A DNA stretch of 64,000 nt from Paragorgia papillata (taxonomy: Eukaryota > Cnidaria > Anthozoa > Scleralcyonacea > Coralliidae), in NCBI GenBank assembly GCA_035771165.1, contig JAWNZC010000468.1:837501-901500 (forward strand), in the 5' to 3' direction. Of this stretch, positions 47,540-60,340 are shown one piece after another. A program made the position numbers and the translations under genes. The notes under the pieces were generated by a model. That model ran no database searches and was not told the origin of the DNA. It saw only the letters and a program-made list of their open reading frames with translations. Each line of letters begins with the position of its first letter. Positions within the stretch are counted from its first letter, which is position 1.

Positions 47540-47997
47540 TGCAGTGATTTATCATTATGCATGCCAAGTTTGAGAGACAAAACTCAAAATTTGATAGCGC
47601 GGTGAGTATTTTGGTGAAATACGTATAGTGAGGTGCTAATCGCTGAATTCCTTCCGTCGTCCTGACGCAACTTGGCCACGTCACGCTGACATAAAAAATG
47701 TAGTCTTTACGGCTGCACAAAGTATATTTACAACATCCAACCGGCAAAGAATTCCTCTCAATAAGTCGGCTGCATTTTTAAATCTAAGCCGTTTTTCGCC
47801 CCCGAAACCAAAATTTCTAGGCCTTTTAAGTCTGCGCAACGGGGCCTGAAAGCTTGTTATCGGAAGTAAATTGGATTAAATGTTTTATTGTTTCTCGCCC
47901 AATGAAATGTTGTTCCAAGTTTTTTTGGACCGTTCATCCATTGGCTAACAACAGCGCCGGAAATAAACACGCGTTGACAGCGTTGCTGTATTAAAAA

Positions 47998-48430
47998 ATG
48001 GCATTTGCGTTCGGAGGTCTCAGTGGTTTGAATGAATTCTTCAGCGAAAACTTCCAGGAAGCATTAAAACTGGCATGTTATTATGTCAATGTTGATAAGA
48101 TGTACCCAGAGCAAGTCCAGGCGTTGCGTAATTTCCTTCAGGGGGAGAATATTTACTTTAGCGCACCAACAGGCTAATTAATATGGGAAATCGCTTGCGT
48201 TTCAAATCATTTTCAATCAATCCCGATATCGCCCATGTTCTACTAGAAAAAGCTTCAGGGAAAAGCATTTTGCTAGTGATTAGCCCATTACAAAACTACT
48301 TGAACGAACGTGGGATCAACGCAACCGCAATTTACAAGGAACAGGACGAAGCTGTGTTGAATACATTGTGTTTGGAGTGGCTCTTGATGAAGCGCATTTG
48401 CTTAATCACTTTTTATATAAATGGTGAGTA
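47998..48430 (+). pseudogene. RecQ-like DEAD-box helicase, N-terminal fragment
   Basis: ATG at 47998 (MAFAFGGLSGLNEFF). The reading continues YPEQVQALRNFLQGENIYF and SAPTG, the Q-motif and Walker A start, but stops at TAA (48174-48176). In shifted frames follow GKS and FKSFSI, ILLVISPLQNYLNERGI (motif Ia region) and TAIYKEQDEAVL. The end is at about 48430 with a GTGAGT donor-like site and no further exon was seen. Cnidarian genomes hold many RecQ-like helicases of this type. The copy is dead: a stop within Walker A and at least one frameshift. Confidence 0.7.
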
Positions 48431-48689
48431 ATGAAACCTTCACTGGCGTTGTGTGAGGACTAATTTGGAGCATAATACTTTGTGTTCCACCACAGCAGCT
48501 ACAATGCACTGTTATTAGTGGTATGTTTCATAAATTTGCCATTTTCCCGCTCATTTTTGAGTCTAATAATACTTTTATACGTTTGACCACAGCAGTTAAG
48601 TTTCACATGAAGTGTCTAGTTTCAGTCGATAGGTCATAAAATATGCCTGCGGTTTGATGTATGTTTGGGAGAATAATGAAGTGTGGAAG

Positions 48690-49080
48690 AATTCATGTAG
48701 GTCTGTGTTCTTTGGATAACCCTCGACACGTTTCAACCTTCCAGTCTTCTTCAGGAGGGATTTTGAGTCGATGTTGAAATCAGTAATGTTAAGACGAAAT
48801 TACAGATATTAGAAGGCGCGTGTAACACTGAAGTATAATAGACAAGTTAAAAATAAAAATGAAGTCTTACTGAATGTTTGTGTAGTTTTGGTGTAGTCCG
48901 TAACGTACTGGCATCCGTGGTCGGCTTTATAAATTGGTGAATGTCCCATGTCGGTAGTTGACGTAAACAGGTTTAATTATGTCGTTTCGTTATAGTATAA
49001 TATATCGTGCGTATCGCGTGGTTTGTGGTTGTTACGTCAGAAATAAAAGGGTTATTGTATAATCTGTCTAGTGGTGAGTG
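48690..49080 (-). mobile_element. Probable Penelope-like 3' fragment
   Basis: ACGTTTCAACCTTCCAGTC with TCTTCAGGAGGGATTTTGAG at about 48728-48770 looks like the conserved 3' end of Penelope-like elements (complementary strand). There is no coding part. Assignment by appearance only. Confidence 0.4.
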
Positions 49081-49299
49081 AGATGGTAAAGAAAACGTCG
49101 TGCCAAATTTTTAGATTGTCTCTGAACACACGGCACAAGATTCAGCCATGCTGACCTTTAGGCGGCCAACGAACCGGAAGTTTTGCCTGGATAGCGTTGC
49201 AAAATGCTAAGTCAGCATAACAAGCTTTCGGGCTCCGTTGCGCAGACTTTACCCTCCGGGGAACGGAAACGGGTGAAGTCTGCACGCAGGCTAAGTTTC

Positions 49300-49512
49300 G
49301 CTCCACTTGGAGATAAGCCGTTGTTTTAAACAAATCCCTCTATTCAAAACACTATAGTGCGCGGTTTTCAGATTTATTAGTCCAGTCCAGTTTAAATACA
49401 CAAGCTCGAGCCGAAGGCACACGCATGCTGCAAAACCCATACATATGGTTTAAATAGAGTGTTTTGAATAGAGGGATTTGTTTAAAACGACCCGTATCTC
49501 CAAGTAGAGCGG
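49300..49512. repeat. Perfect-arm palindrome, about 200 bp
   Basis: CGCTCCACTTGGAGATA and TTTAAACAAATCCCTCTATT at 49309-49345 are repeated inverted at 49462-49506. The arms are nearly perfect over about 50 bp with a centre of roughly 100 bp. This is a younger insertion in the right arm of the RecQ-bearing repeat. Confidence 0.8.
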
Positions 49513-49750
49513 AACTCGGGTGTTTTTAAATAATAAAAGGCCTAGAAATTTTTGCTTCGGCGGGAAAAACCGGCTTACATTTAACTGAAATGCAGCGGAT
49601 TTATTAGAGTATAAAATTCTTCGCCCGGTTGCATGTTGTAAATAAATTTTGTAGCAGGCTAAAGACTGCATTTCAGTTTTATAAGTCAGCATGACGTGGC
49701 CAAGCTGTGTCAGGACAAGAGGGAAGGAATACAGCACCTGATATAGATTA

Positions 49751-51900
49751 CCGACAATCACTATATAGCTTTGGCGAGAAATTAAACAAACTTCAACTTG
49801 ATTTAAGTTGGTTCTATATAACATTTTTCTATAGACTAACGAATATAAAGCTTTCCCTTTGTTATTTATCGGCGCCATTCGATGTTATACGCACGCAAAA
49901 TTTTACAGAAGCGCTACAAGGGAAAATAATCCAACTGGAAAGATTTGGCTTGTAATTATTTGTTGTAAGGTATTTTGTCAACTAGATCGATCACCGTTAT
50001 AAACCAAGGTGACCGCGGAGACTAAATGATTTCATGCAGAAACCCACCCAAATTTCTTGATTAGTAATCGGGGTTTTTTTCTGAAGCTGTAGAAAATTTC
50101 AATTATAATTTTTTGCCGAATAAATTTTAAATAATTAATAATTTTGCCGGGGGTAACAAAAGTATGCTGTATTATTATTTATCACCAAAACTATGATCAA
50201 AGCTCATCCGACGTTTTATCCTTTTTGTCCGCATCCGCGTTTTTATCCTTTTTGTCCGTTTTTCCCCCGTCCGTCCGTCTATCCGCATCCGCGTTATGGA
50301 AATCCCAACCCAGTTTCCAAGTGCTTTTTTTATTGGGGAGGGGAGGGTGTTTATGGATATTTTCTGAAACCTAAAACAAAACATGTACATGTATAGTAAA
50401 ATGACAATTTTTTTATACTTTCAATCACACTAGAGTTTACAGGGACCTGTATAGTGTAACTATTTATCCAGAATTTATCTATATACACTATGTTTATTCA
50501 ATGGCAGAAAAGCAATCTGATCCCCACATTGTATTTTGTCATGCAGATATACAATTATAATTAGAACACATCTGACCAAGTTGTTACATGTAAATATCAG
50601 CAAATATGTTTTCATAACGCATATGTAAGAGTGGAATTTCCACTGGCGGAAAATGTCACATGAAGTGACATTTTCTTTTGTCTCCTAAATCTCTTGGTGG
50701 AAACTAATTTGAGGAAGCAATAATATTGCAGTCACGAAAGGCATGTTGCTGACTTCCTATCAAACCTTTGACTTTGGAGAGAACTGTGCGTGGACCTGGT
50801 GCTTTTTCATCCTCCTTATATAGGAACTGATATACCACGAGATAAAACAATCAACCATTGGACCCTCAATGGTTTTCCTGCAGTGAAAGGAAACTACAGT
50901 AGTGTAAATAACCAACAGAATAGTATTATAAATTTTAATCTTTCAACATTCATCCTCCAATACTAACTTGTGATGCTGAAGTGTACTGTAGTTTGTACTC
51001 TACACATCTTCTTGAGTCTCCACAACAGGATTTAAGCTGAATACTGTTTGAAGAGGCCTAATGTTATACCCCCCCTTGCTTGCCCACAGATGTCCCTTCA
51101 AGCGACTGCTTGTGTGTGGGGGATTAATGCATGGAAGCCAGCACCTCCACCACCCCGCTGAAATAGCAGAAGTTTCATTCATACCCACCAGCTTCCATTA
51201 AGCTTTGGATATCTTATTCAGAATTTAATCATGCAAATGAGCTGTTGTTTCCATTCAAATTCCAAATTTAAGCTGCAACTTATACCACCAGACCAGCATT
51301 ATTACATAGTTTAGTTTTATCCTTCAACATTTTGATGGATGAGCTTTGTAGCCTTTGTGTGAAGCTAGGCATACACAACTTCAGCGTACATGAAGGTAGC
51401 TCTAACTTTTTTGTTACTGCTTGTATTTGAAGAATATTGTCTCTTTTTTGCAAAACTAAACAACCTCTTGTGTTCTGCAACAGCACGACGGACCAGCAGG
51501 AAGATGTTCATTGGCTGACTGTCGTTATTTGTAGACGTTTGACGACTGACGTACATATTGTTTGGTGGTGGCTGATGGTTATCAGAGCTTGGTATCTGCA
51601 TACGTACAGTGTATAGGTTATATGAAACACATTGTCAGGCTTCTAAAAAAATATTACTGATAGGTAATAATAATAATTGTGCTTAATGGTCATCCTTTAT
51701 GGTCATCCCCTCAAAATCGCCATATAGCCCTCCCCCCACTCCCCCCTCCCCCCGCTCTAGTAAATTAAGAAAGGAAGAAATGGCTGTAATATTTATATGA
51801 AAATATAAACATGAGCACAGCAAGACATTAAGTTGGCATGACAAATATTATGTAAATTTATGTAAATATAATACGAATTACGAGAAATTGAACTCGAATT
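49751..51900. other. Anonymous interval
   Basis: No supported gene. Low-complexity C/T-rich sequence lies at 50205-50300 (TTTTATCCTTTTTGTCCG repeats). A short minus-strand frame at 51601-51365 (VRRAVAEHKRLFSFAKKRQY) could be an exon of something unrecognised. C-runs lie at 51730-51755. Confidence 0.4.
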
Positions 51901-52019
51901 TGAAGATGAAGACGAAGAGCTGTTGATCGGAGAAATACGATCAGCGACTTTTAACAATGCTGCTCGGACTTCGTCGAGTCGCGATCTGTCCCGTACATTT
52001 CACTGGTAGTATAGATTCC

Positions 52020-52087
52020 TTTGGCTTTATAATATATTATATATATATATATATACGAATATATATATAACTATATATATATATCTA

Positions 52088-52119
<32 letters not shown>

Positions 52120-52465
52120 TCCTTAGCTTTCTTTAGAATTTTTCTTGTCAAGCACTCATAGTCAAAGTGCGAAAGGCACAAGATGCAAAGCTTAATTAGT
52201 TTGAGTAACTGTCGTGGGTCGTGGGTAAAAAGTCGTGGGTCGTGGGTAAAGTCGTGGGTCGCGGGTAAAGTCGTGGGTCGCAAAATATGCTAAAAATTTG
52301 GTTTTAATGTCATGTCATGTCATGTCCTGTCCTGTCCTGTCCTGTCACTCGCATTTGACCTTCCCAGGGGTGGGGCATTTGAAAACAACGGGGGTGGGGC
52401 ATTTGAAAACAACCGGGGTGGGGCATATGTGAAAAAACAATGGAAGGGGTGGGCATTTAGATATA
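52020..52465. repeat. Cluster of four simple or tandem repeats
   Basis: (AT)n at 52030-52125. About four copies of a GTCGTGGGTCGTGGGTAAA unit at 52211-52282. TGTCATGTCA/TGTCC pentamers at 52309-52345. Three copies of GGGGTGGGGCATTTGAAAAC at about 52367-52435. No coding content. Confidence 0.85.
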
Positions 52466-53111
52466 TAATATTATTCCAATATTCTGAGCCTTGTTCTTAT
52501 TTTGGGTAAATGGTAATTGAATCTTGGTTGAAAAGCAAAACGCATGGACAGTTTAGTAGAGGGTGGTTGAAATAAGCACTCATAATAAATAATGCTGAAT
52601 TTTTATTCAAGTTCACATGTTTCATAAAATTAGACGTGAATATCACACACGTCAAAACTTGGACTAAATAGTCCGTACGAAAATGCAACTAATGACTTAC
52701 TTTTTTAATGTTTTTTAAGAATATTATTTCTTTTCCTTTGCATGCACAAATATAATTTTTGTCTCGCGCAAAACTATTAATTAAGCGGTAATTTAATTAC
52801 ATGACAGGGCTTATTGTACACGCTGAGGTCATCCATTTCCTTGTCCTCATTGGGACGTTTTCCCCCCCCCCAAATAAAGAGCTAAAAAATAAGTGGCCAA
52901 GCTGGCTATAACACTTTCATTTTCTGACAATGACTGTCACATCACTGATGCCGACACCCATCGCTCAGTCAGTTCATAAACTTCCATCACACGTTCGCGA
53001 TATCAGTCTTGAATTTGATCGAATCTAGTTCAGTCCAGTGCTCACGTTTTGTTATAAAGCTTTGCGTTATTTCTTCGATCTGGGGATATAAATTCTCTTG
53101 TTTGCGTAATA

Positions 53112-53443
53112 TGTCGAAAACGTCTATAATTCGGAAGTTGTTTGTAAAGAGCAGTTCAAGTGAGGATGAATCATGAACGTTTTTTCTCTTGATATACCCG
53201 AAACCGAAAGGTTTGGTTAACTGGTTGGAGCGGTATCAAGTTGATGAAGAGCACACGTTTGCTCTAAAGAAGAGGCTTTGGATTTGAGCAAGGTAATTAT
53301 TAAATAAATTAATGATTTACAAAAAATACGCGATATTATAAAAAGAAATTCGGTAAAAAAAAGTTGTCAAATATGAACCGAGTATTATTTAATATTGCAA
53401 AACAATGTGCTTTATAGGGTTCTTTTTCTCAACTGATACTGTT
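53112..53443 (+). pseudogene. Paralogue copy 1 of an unrecognised gene, 5' exons
   Basis: ATG at 53112 starts MSKTSIIRKLFVKSSSSEDE. One extra T after GATGAATCA then makes a stop. Copy 2 at 62045 reads DESERFSLDIPKPKGLVNW at this place. Exon 2 begins at 53417 after AG with GGTTCTTTTTCTCAACTG and is cut by the 7.3-kb transposon at 53443. It resumes at 60772. Further degraded exons reach about 61550. The gene family is not recognised. Confidence 0.75.
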
Positions 53444-53806
53444 GACCTGTGTAATGGTGGCCCAGGAGTGCCATAGCAGTTTTTGGTATTCTTTAAATAA
53501 TCTTTACATGATTTTTCATTTCAAGAAACAATTAATATTTTTTTTTAAATACATTTATTTCATTAAATTTTACTTTATTTTGTTTTATTTTATTTATTTT
53601 TTTATTTTTTTTCGTTTTATTTTATTTCATAGTTGGTTTTTTTCCTAACTATTTTTATAATTTCAATACAGTTTTTTCTTTAATTTAAAATAAAAATAAA
53701 AATTTAAAAAAAAATAGTGGCATGGCCCATAAGTGCCATAGGCCCATCAGTGCCATAGTGGTTGATCCCAGTCTCTGCTGGCCGAGTGGTTCACCAGTAA
53801 TTCAAA

Positions 53807-56800
53807 ATGGCGCGTATCAGAAATTGTGAATGGCAAGAAGATGTAGAGCTTAAAAACGATTTAGTGCGTTACGTACAACAGAACTTAAGGAAAAATGAAA
53901 TTCTAGATTTTGTAAAATCAAAATATCCCCAGTATGCTTGGAGCAGTCGGACTCTTTCACGTCGTCTTCATTATTTCTCGAGATAAAGTTTACAGATTAT
54001 GACATCGATGTTGAGGCTGTAGAAAGGGCAGTTCGAAAAGAGATGGAAGGTCCTGGACGTCTTCTTGGCTATAGAGCTCTCCATAAGAAAGTTCGTGAAA
54101 TTCATGGGTTAAATGTGCCTCGAAACTTAATTTACGATGTGATGTATGAAGTAAATCCGCAAGGATTAGAAGACAGGGGAGGTGTAGGTGAGCCAAAAAG
54201 ACCTCGAAGAAAGGAAGCATTTACGTCATCTGTAAGTATACACTCTTAATTCATGTTCGAAATTGACATCTAAATGAGATTTGTATGAACGTTGTGCACT
54301 TGTCATTCCTCCCCCCCTAGGAAAAACGGAAACATGGGGAATTCAGTTTTTTTTAAAAAAAAGAAAATTGTCACACCTTCTGGGGGACAATTGTGCTAAC
54401 AAGTGAGCAACAAACAACTCACCAGAAGCACGAAAAGTAGTTATGTGCAAAAATGTGAATTTGTGACTCAACAAAAAAAAAACTAAAATACAGGAACCGA
54501 GTCGAAAATCTTAGACTTGGCCGGTAGCCTGAGTAATTACTAAATAATTTGAACAAAATAAAGATATTTGGGGGAATTTAATTAACCTACATGTATTAAT
54601 GTTAACTTAGAGTATAAATTACTAAAATAATATCATGGATCTCTTTCTCATCCCCAGATCCCTTGAGTTACTTCGTACTTTGTCTTAATAATATTATTTG
54701 ACATACAAAGGGATCTGGGGATCAGAAAGAAATCCATGATATTTACAGCATTTTTCACTGGTTTTTACTTGTGACCAGTCTCCTGTCTTAAAGTTGAACT
54801 CAAATGCACCTGACATTCCATCTCAGTAATCATATTTGACAATTTCATAACTGCACTAATGCCTTGACCCATGGGAGAAGTTTGACAAGCAAATCCCTAA
54901 CCATTCCCCACATATGACCCATGTCTCCATGGGGTGCTTCATTTTAAATTGTTAACACCATCAAACAATGTTACATGTTACAACATACATTAACAGACAT
55001 CACAAGACTAAGTTGAACTGATGCATCGATTAAGTCAAACAACCTCCACTCTTTTTTTTTTGTCTTAGGTTGTTGCCTGATATTGCTTAAAAAATAATAT
55101 TCTGTGTGGGGCACCCCCCCCCCCCCCCCCCCCCGTTTGGTATATTCTAGACATCTAGATAGCGAAAAGTAAAACATCATATACTGCATGTGTACAGCTA
55201 TAGTACTTTAAAAACAAACCCCCCCAAAAAAGGAACCAAGGAAGAATATCAAGACATTTGTACACCAAGCAAATGCCTACCATGAAACTATTGTATTGAT
55301 TGTCATATTTATCTGAATTTAAAGGGTTCTGACTTACACAATGTCACCACTGGATGGCCATGATATTTATTGTGTGGCTACCAAAAGTCATGTTTTCACA
55401 TTATGCATTTATGGTGGTCAGGATGCATTTAGTGCAAGGATGAATTTTCTGAGGAAAATATGGGACCACTACACAATGACCCTAAAGTTAGATTGGCAGA
55501 TTTTACTTTGATTATTTATACGAGAGTAGAGGTAAGGAGATTTGAGAGGATATCCTCATAAACCTGATATCCTTTGTTGAAGTTGTCCAAGCGTTCAGTA
55601 ATGTTTCTCTCCTTCAGTATGGGTACAGTATGTACTATGTGGGAGATAAAAACTAGTACCTCTTTGCATGTGGTAAGCTGAAATTGCAGTTACCATTTTA
55701 TCACTGTTTTCTTGTAGTATTGCCAAAAATGATTAGAATAGGACAAGGGAACAGAAACTGGTGTCTTGGCAAACAATACACTGTTTTATGGGGCATGACC
55801 AACATGGAGAATTTCTAGAAAATTCAGTTGAACAGTGTCCTTTAGGTCCCTCAACAGTCCACCCCTCAACCCCAGAACAAGATAGAACGGTGGTGGAGGG
55901 AACTGCATCACCGTATGGAAAAATTCTTCAAAGAACAATTAACCAATCTAGTAGAAAATGGAGGCTATGACTCTTCAGACATCACTGACCGGTATGATAA
56001 CTAAAAATTTAAGTAAAATAATAGACTCTGAAGAAATACAGTAAGTTATTGTTTTATCTGAGTATGTGCAGTGCCATATCCATGGTGTTTTACATGCTGG
56101 TACAGTGTTACTGTACACTGGTTTGGCGGGTACCCAAACCAGGTGCCCAAACATATAAGTGATCAATTGAGGCAAACTTTGATGTCTCACCCCTCCCCCT
56201 GTAGGTATTGGATATCCGTGGACCGATGACGTGTTCGGGGACATGTATAAAATGGCGCGTTGACTAGAGTTGTATTTAATGAAAGAGGCGTAGAACTGTG
56301 AAGCGTGAAACTGTGTGAAAACAATAGCAAGTTGTGACTCGAGTACAAAATTCGGGTCACAATGTTCCATCCAATTATAACCTTTAGAGTTATTGAAAAT
56401 CACCCATCAAAATGTTAAAAATCTTAAAACAAAGGAAAAGTCACTTCAAAGACCCCCAGAACTTCCTGAAGAGTTTTTGCACCTTTAACGCTTGAATATT
56501 GTCACACATTTGCAATAGACCAGGGGGCCCAAATTATCTCTCAACATTGCACTGATATGTTTTCTTTATATAGAAATTTACTAGCCTATGTGTATATTCC
56601 AGTCATTCAGAAGGAGCTTGATATCTTCCGTGTGTCTGTGTGGAATACTCACCGAACCAGAAAACAAAAGGATAAAGTCCTTCCTACAGGTGTACCTGAT
56701 CACATTTACAACTATCCTGAACAGTATGATGGTGAAAAGTGTGGTTTACACATCACAGAAGACCAATTACAAGAAGTTGCAGAGTTGTCTTGTGTCCTAG

Positions 56801-56826
56801 AAAGTGGCAGAGGATTTCTTAGATAA
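53807..56826 (+). pseudogene. Integrase-core (DDE) transposase of the 7.3-kb element
   Basis: Exon 1 (53807-54231) starts MARIRNCEWQEDVELK, has YAWSSRTLSRRLHYF, then after a 1-nt frame change near 53977 IKFTDYDIDVEAVE, GPGRLLGYRALHKKVREIHG and NVPRNLIYDVM, and ends at donor GTAAGT. Degraded exon 2 (about 55326-55510) has LDGHD (first Asp), TLCIYGGQDAFSARM. Exon 3 (55741-55991) has DKGTETG (second Asp) and, in a shifted frame, NKIERWWRELHHRMEKFF (Glu). Exon 4 (56573-56826) has IPVIQKELDIFRVSVWNTHR and a C-terminal tail. All are recognisable blocks of a different integrase-core family from that in the 11-kb element. Several frameshifts make it a pseudogene. Confidence 0.82.
54632..54743. repeat. 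Hairpin MITE, about 110 bp, in the integrase intron
   Basis: ATATCATGGATCTCTTTCTC and ATCCCCAGATCCCTT pair with AAGGGATCTGGGGAT and AAAGAAATCCATGATAT. Confidence 0.8.
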
Positions 56827-57029
56827 TCGCTTTTCGTATAGAGTGTGAAAGGCATATCCCTCCCAAACACAGATGAGATATGAAACCAGCTGAGGCAGCC
56901 AATATGCCTTCTTGTTTTTTTAAAAGCCAATTTGATGAACCAATAGAGTATAATAATTGTACTGCACTGTAATTACCTAATAATATTATTTACCAAATAA
57001 GGCACTTACACTACTTACTGCTTACTATT

Positions 57030-57325
57030 GCCGTGGCAATAGAAGCGTTCCTAAAATAATTGTTAGCAATACATTGCTCAAGTTGAACAATTCACATTTC
57101 ATAAGTTTAATTGACAACTTCCCTGTTTTTAATCTCCCTTTTGAATTTGATTGGTGTTTGGCAAATAATCATGTTTATTATTGGTTGTTTAAAAAACAGA
57201 AACCAGTCAAATTCAAAACAGGAAGTTAGCAATAATTTTCATCAAATGAATTGATCAACTTGAGGAATATACATGTATTGCAACGATATTTTAGGAACGC
57301 TTCTATTGCCACAACAGTAATGCTA
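57030..57325. repeat. Foldback MITE, about 290 bp
   Basis: GGCAATAGAAGCGTTCCTAA at about 57052 is matched inverted by TTAGGAACGCTTCTATTGCC at about 57292. Inner arms include TCAAGTTGA-type words. It lies between the integrase and kinase genes. Confidence 0.8.
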
Positions 57326-57979
57326 CTAACTTTTTTTAATGCTTCTTTGATCAAATAACTTTTGAAATCTGACAAATTTTATATAATAACTAAGTTAGAG
57401 TCCATTTAAAACTTTTAACATGTCCACTGATGCCAATATTAGTCCTGATGCTATATTACAGTGTTTCCTTTTTAAAAACCAAAACAGGTCAAACAACCAG
57501 CAGATTTTATAAAATGAACAGCATGTAATGGTCCCTGTGTTTAGAAGTTCATGCACGACAGGTCATGCACAACATGTTGGATTTCCATCACTTGCAACCA
57601 CACCATCAAGATTCTGAATTTTCAAAATATTTTGATTGTTTTGTCAAAATTGTTATTTGATAGTGCGTGCAGTACTATTTGTGACCTCCAGTGGGCATTT
57701 GTTTACACTGGAAAAAGAATTTTCATTGCCTACAACTAGGGCACTTAATCAAATATTTGCATGTACTGATGTACATGTACAGTATAGTGAAATGAAATGC
57801 CAATTACTGGTGTCCAACCTATCAGCATACAAATTGTTTTTTAAAATATTCATTGATTGAGTTAATTGCCTAGACTATGCCACCAAGAGTTTACTTAAGT
57901 TTAAGTAATTCACAATACTTGTTGCAAGCATGAAATGTCAAGAAATTCTCAATTGCTTGGTGAGATAAATTTCCTGAAA

Positions 57980-58228
57980 CAGAACAGAATACTCTGGTCT
58001 GTTGTGTCCAGTGGAGATTTGTGCTCGCAATTTCAGGGATCACAGTAGGGTGTAATTCACGATCCTGGATGTCAAGAAACCATTAGCTGCTGTCCTGACA
58101 TTCACATAGGTGTAGTGACAATAACATACTGCTTTTAAACCAACCTCAGGCTCACTTAATACAGCTGATGGTAATTATGTCACCTGGTGTTGTGGGAAAC
58201 CCATGATTGTTCACAAACTTGCAGAATA

Positions 58229-58259
<31 letters not shown>

Positions 58260-60340
58260 CATCAAAGTATTTGTACCAGAGTGTGACATACCATCACAGG
58301 CTCATCATTGTATTTGGCAAAGTACACTTTGCTATAAGCAAAAGTGTCACCAAAAAAACTCTTCAGGCTTTTCTTGTTCCAGTGCCTTTGCAAAGTTTCC
58401 CCGTGCTAGGGCATTCATTTGGACCGAACTTCCGTGTGTATGAATTTGTGTTGACCCGAACAACTACGCTATGATAGAGCCAATTGTATCGTCTTGCCTT
58501 CTAATCGTTTCAAAGACGTATTTTCCAGGCCTCATACCAGAAATTGCCACAGCTATAAATGCATCCCCGGAATCCACCACCACTGGCAAACTTCTCTGTG
58601 TCAACAGAAAGTTTTGACTTCCACAGGATCACTAAAATGCGACACATACCATTTTTTCCTTTATTGTAAACTCTTCCAATTGAAGAGTAATGACTTCCAT
58701 TCTTGGGTTTTATTAATCTCCCAAGTTTCAACAATCTCACTCATGGCATAGATGCTGGTATTTTTGAAACTGTGACATTGGTGGAGTTTCTACATCAGCA
58801 TCTCTCACGACTTGGTGGATTGCCTAGGCAACAGCTCACGAGAAGAAACTACATGTACCTGGGCATTGGTGTCAATCATGGGAAACTAACTGTAGAGTGA
58901 TGGCTACTCACTCAAGAAACCTAAAACATTAAGCAGTCAAAATGGTTATGGAGTCATAAAATTATACCAATATAAACAATACAACTAATTGCTCGACAAA
59001 TTGTTAACAATTTGGAAGTGGCTATTTATGTATAAGGGCTAGTACAGTTAAGCCACCTCCCAGTTATTGAGACAAAAAAAAACTAGCTGAAAGCTTAGGC
59101 TAGATTAATACAATGGGTTTTTAAGCCATAACATTTACACATTTATTCTGCAACAATTGCTGTAGTATTATATAAAAGAAAGCACACGTTTTAAAATAGT
59201 TTGAGTTGAATCATATGTGTATTCCCTCAGTTACAATTAAAAATTGCTAGGATTACATAAAACAATCCACACATATAAATTACCAAGCCATTTTAACCCC
59301 ATCTCCGGAAATTTTTTATTTTTTTCAAACAAAAATCCCAGAAAAGGCCTCTCCCCCTGTAAAATTTGACCAAATCAACCCCACCCCCTTGGAAATTTCA
59401 CTAAAAATTGAACCCCAACCCCTGGCCTGGAAATTCCAAATGGGGTATGGCCTCTCCTCTGGAAAGTGAAAAATTCCAAGTTTCCAACACTTAGATGCTG
59501 GATAGACACCCCCTGTTGAAGGTTCGTACAACAGGGTGGGGTGCAGATAAAAAAATGGAATAACACAATAATCATGATTACACATTCTAATTGGCATATG
59601 ATTCACTTTTGAATCATGTGAAACTACAATGTTATATCCAATATATAAAACAAACATGGATCGTTTGTTTTTTTTTTTTTTGGTTTTTCATTTTTTTTTC
59701 AATCACGTGAATTGTTTGTCCCCCATTGGGGGTGGTGAATACAATATCAGAAATTTTTTAATAATAGATCCTAAATCCTTCCCATAGGATGATATTGGAC
59801 ACTCAGGCTCGTCCACACGTATACGTTTTCGTAGCGTTTTCGATATTGTTTCAGATAAGTAGAAAAACCATTGTTGTTCTATTCCCTTGAGGATGGAGAA
59901 CGATATGAAAAACGCTACGAAAACGTATAGGTGTGGACGTGGCCTAATATGGCCGCCATTTCATAGTTTTGGTCTCCGTGACGTCAGATGAAAATACATA
60001 CCTAATGTGAATAACTTTCCAGTTTTTTATATGACTAACATCCGTAAATGACGGGCCCCTTTCTCCTGCCAACACATCACATTCAGCTGATGTTCGAAAG
60101 TGCTTCTGACAAGCGGATTTTATGCTGTCCAACGTAGTTCGGCTGTTTAGTATTAAGAGGTACCATTGTAAGCGGCCCAATACGCACATATTTCTGACAC
60201 TTGCCCTCAACTGATGAAGACAATCGCTGAACAGTCAGATACTCCGTATCGGCGGACAACGTGGAAGACTCGTCCTTTTTTCCAACTCGTTTTTTTGCAA
60301 CTTTTTGCTGATAACCGTCCCATTTTCTCTTGTTCGACAT
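57980..60340 (-). pseudogene. Alpha-kinase-like gene of the 7.3-kb element
   Basis: ATG at 60340 starts MSNKRKWDGYQQKVAKKRVG. Exon 1 runs to 60002 with one frame change after VPLNTKQ, then ACQKHFRTSAECDVLAGERG and KNWKVIHIR, donor GTATGT. Further minus-strand exons carry alpha-kinase blocks: about 58760-58470 has PVEVKTFSVDTEKFASGG and, in a shifted frame, AFIAVAISGMRPGKYVF; about 58440-58285 has VQMNALARGNFAKALEQEKP and FGDTFAYSKVYFAKYNDEP; about 58190-58020 has YCHYTYVNVRTAANGFL, a DIQ word and PEIAST. In order these match alpha-kinase/eEF2-kinase-type domains, which phosphorylate Ser/Thr. Frameshifts are frequent. A G run of about 29 (58230-58258) sits in an intron. Exon ends are approximate. 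Confidence 0.68.
58901..60000. repeat. Kinase intron with nested foldbacks
   Basis: At 59808-59942, GTCCACACGTATACGTTTTC and GTAGCGTTTTC pair with GAAAACGCTAC-type sequence and GAAAACGTATAGGTGTGGAC, a clear hairpin. It lies inside a fragment (about 59690-59998) that shares ATCACGTGA, GGGGGTGGTGAA, ATGGCCGCCATTTCAT and TGACGTCAGATGAAAA with the MITE at 63754-63929. The rest, including 59290-59560, is anonymous. Confidence 0.65.

Larger units (their letters stand above)
47540..49750. repeat. Diverged inverted arms around a RecQ-like helicase remnant
   Basis: The left arm (about 47640-47870) and right arm (49745-49528 plus 49255-49185, complement) share CTTGGCCACGTCA-GCTGAC, AAAATTTCTAGGCCTTTT and AAGTCTGCGCAACGG-GCC with roughly 70 percent identity by eye. 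The right arm is interrupted by a palindrome (about 49300-49510). A helicase fragment and a Penelope-type 3' fragment lie between the arms. No target duplication could be fixed. Confidence 0.6.

Noticed and set aside
50144..50396. Pro/Phe-rich open frames on both strands
   Set aside because: They come from TTTTATCCTTTTTGTCC-type low-complexity sequence, with no splice or motif support.
58187..58474. Glycine-rich protein
   Set aside because: Translation of a G homopolymer in an intron. The minus strand holds alpha-kinase-like exons instead.
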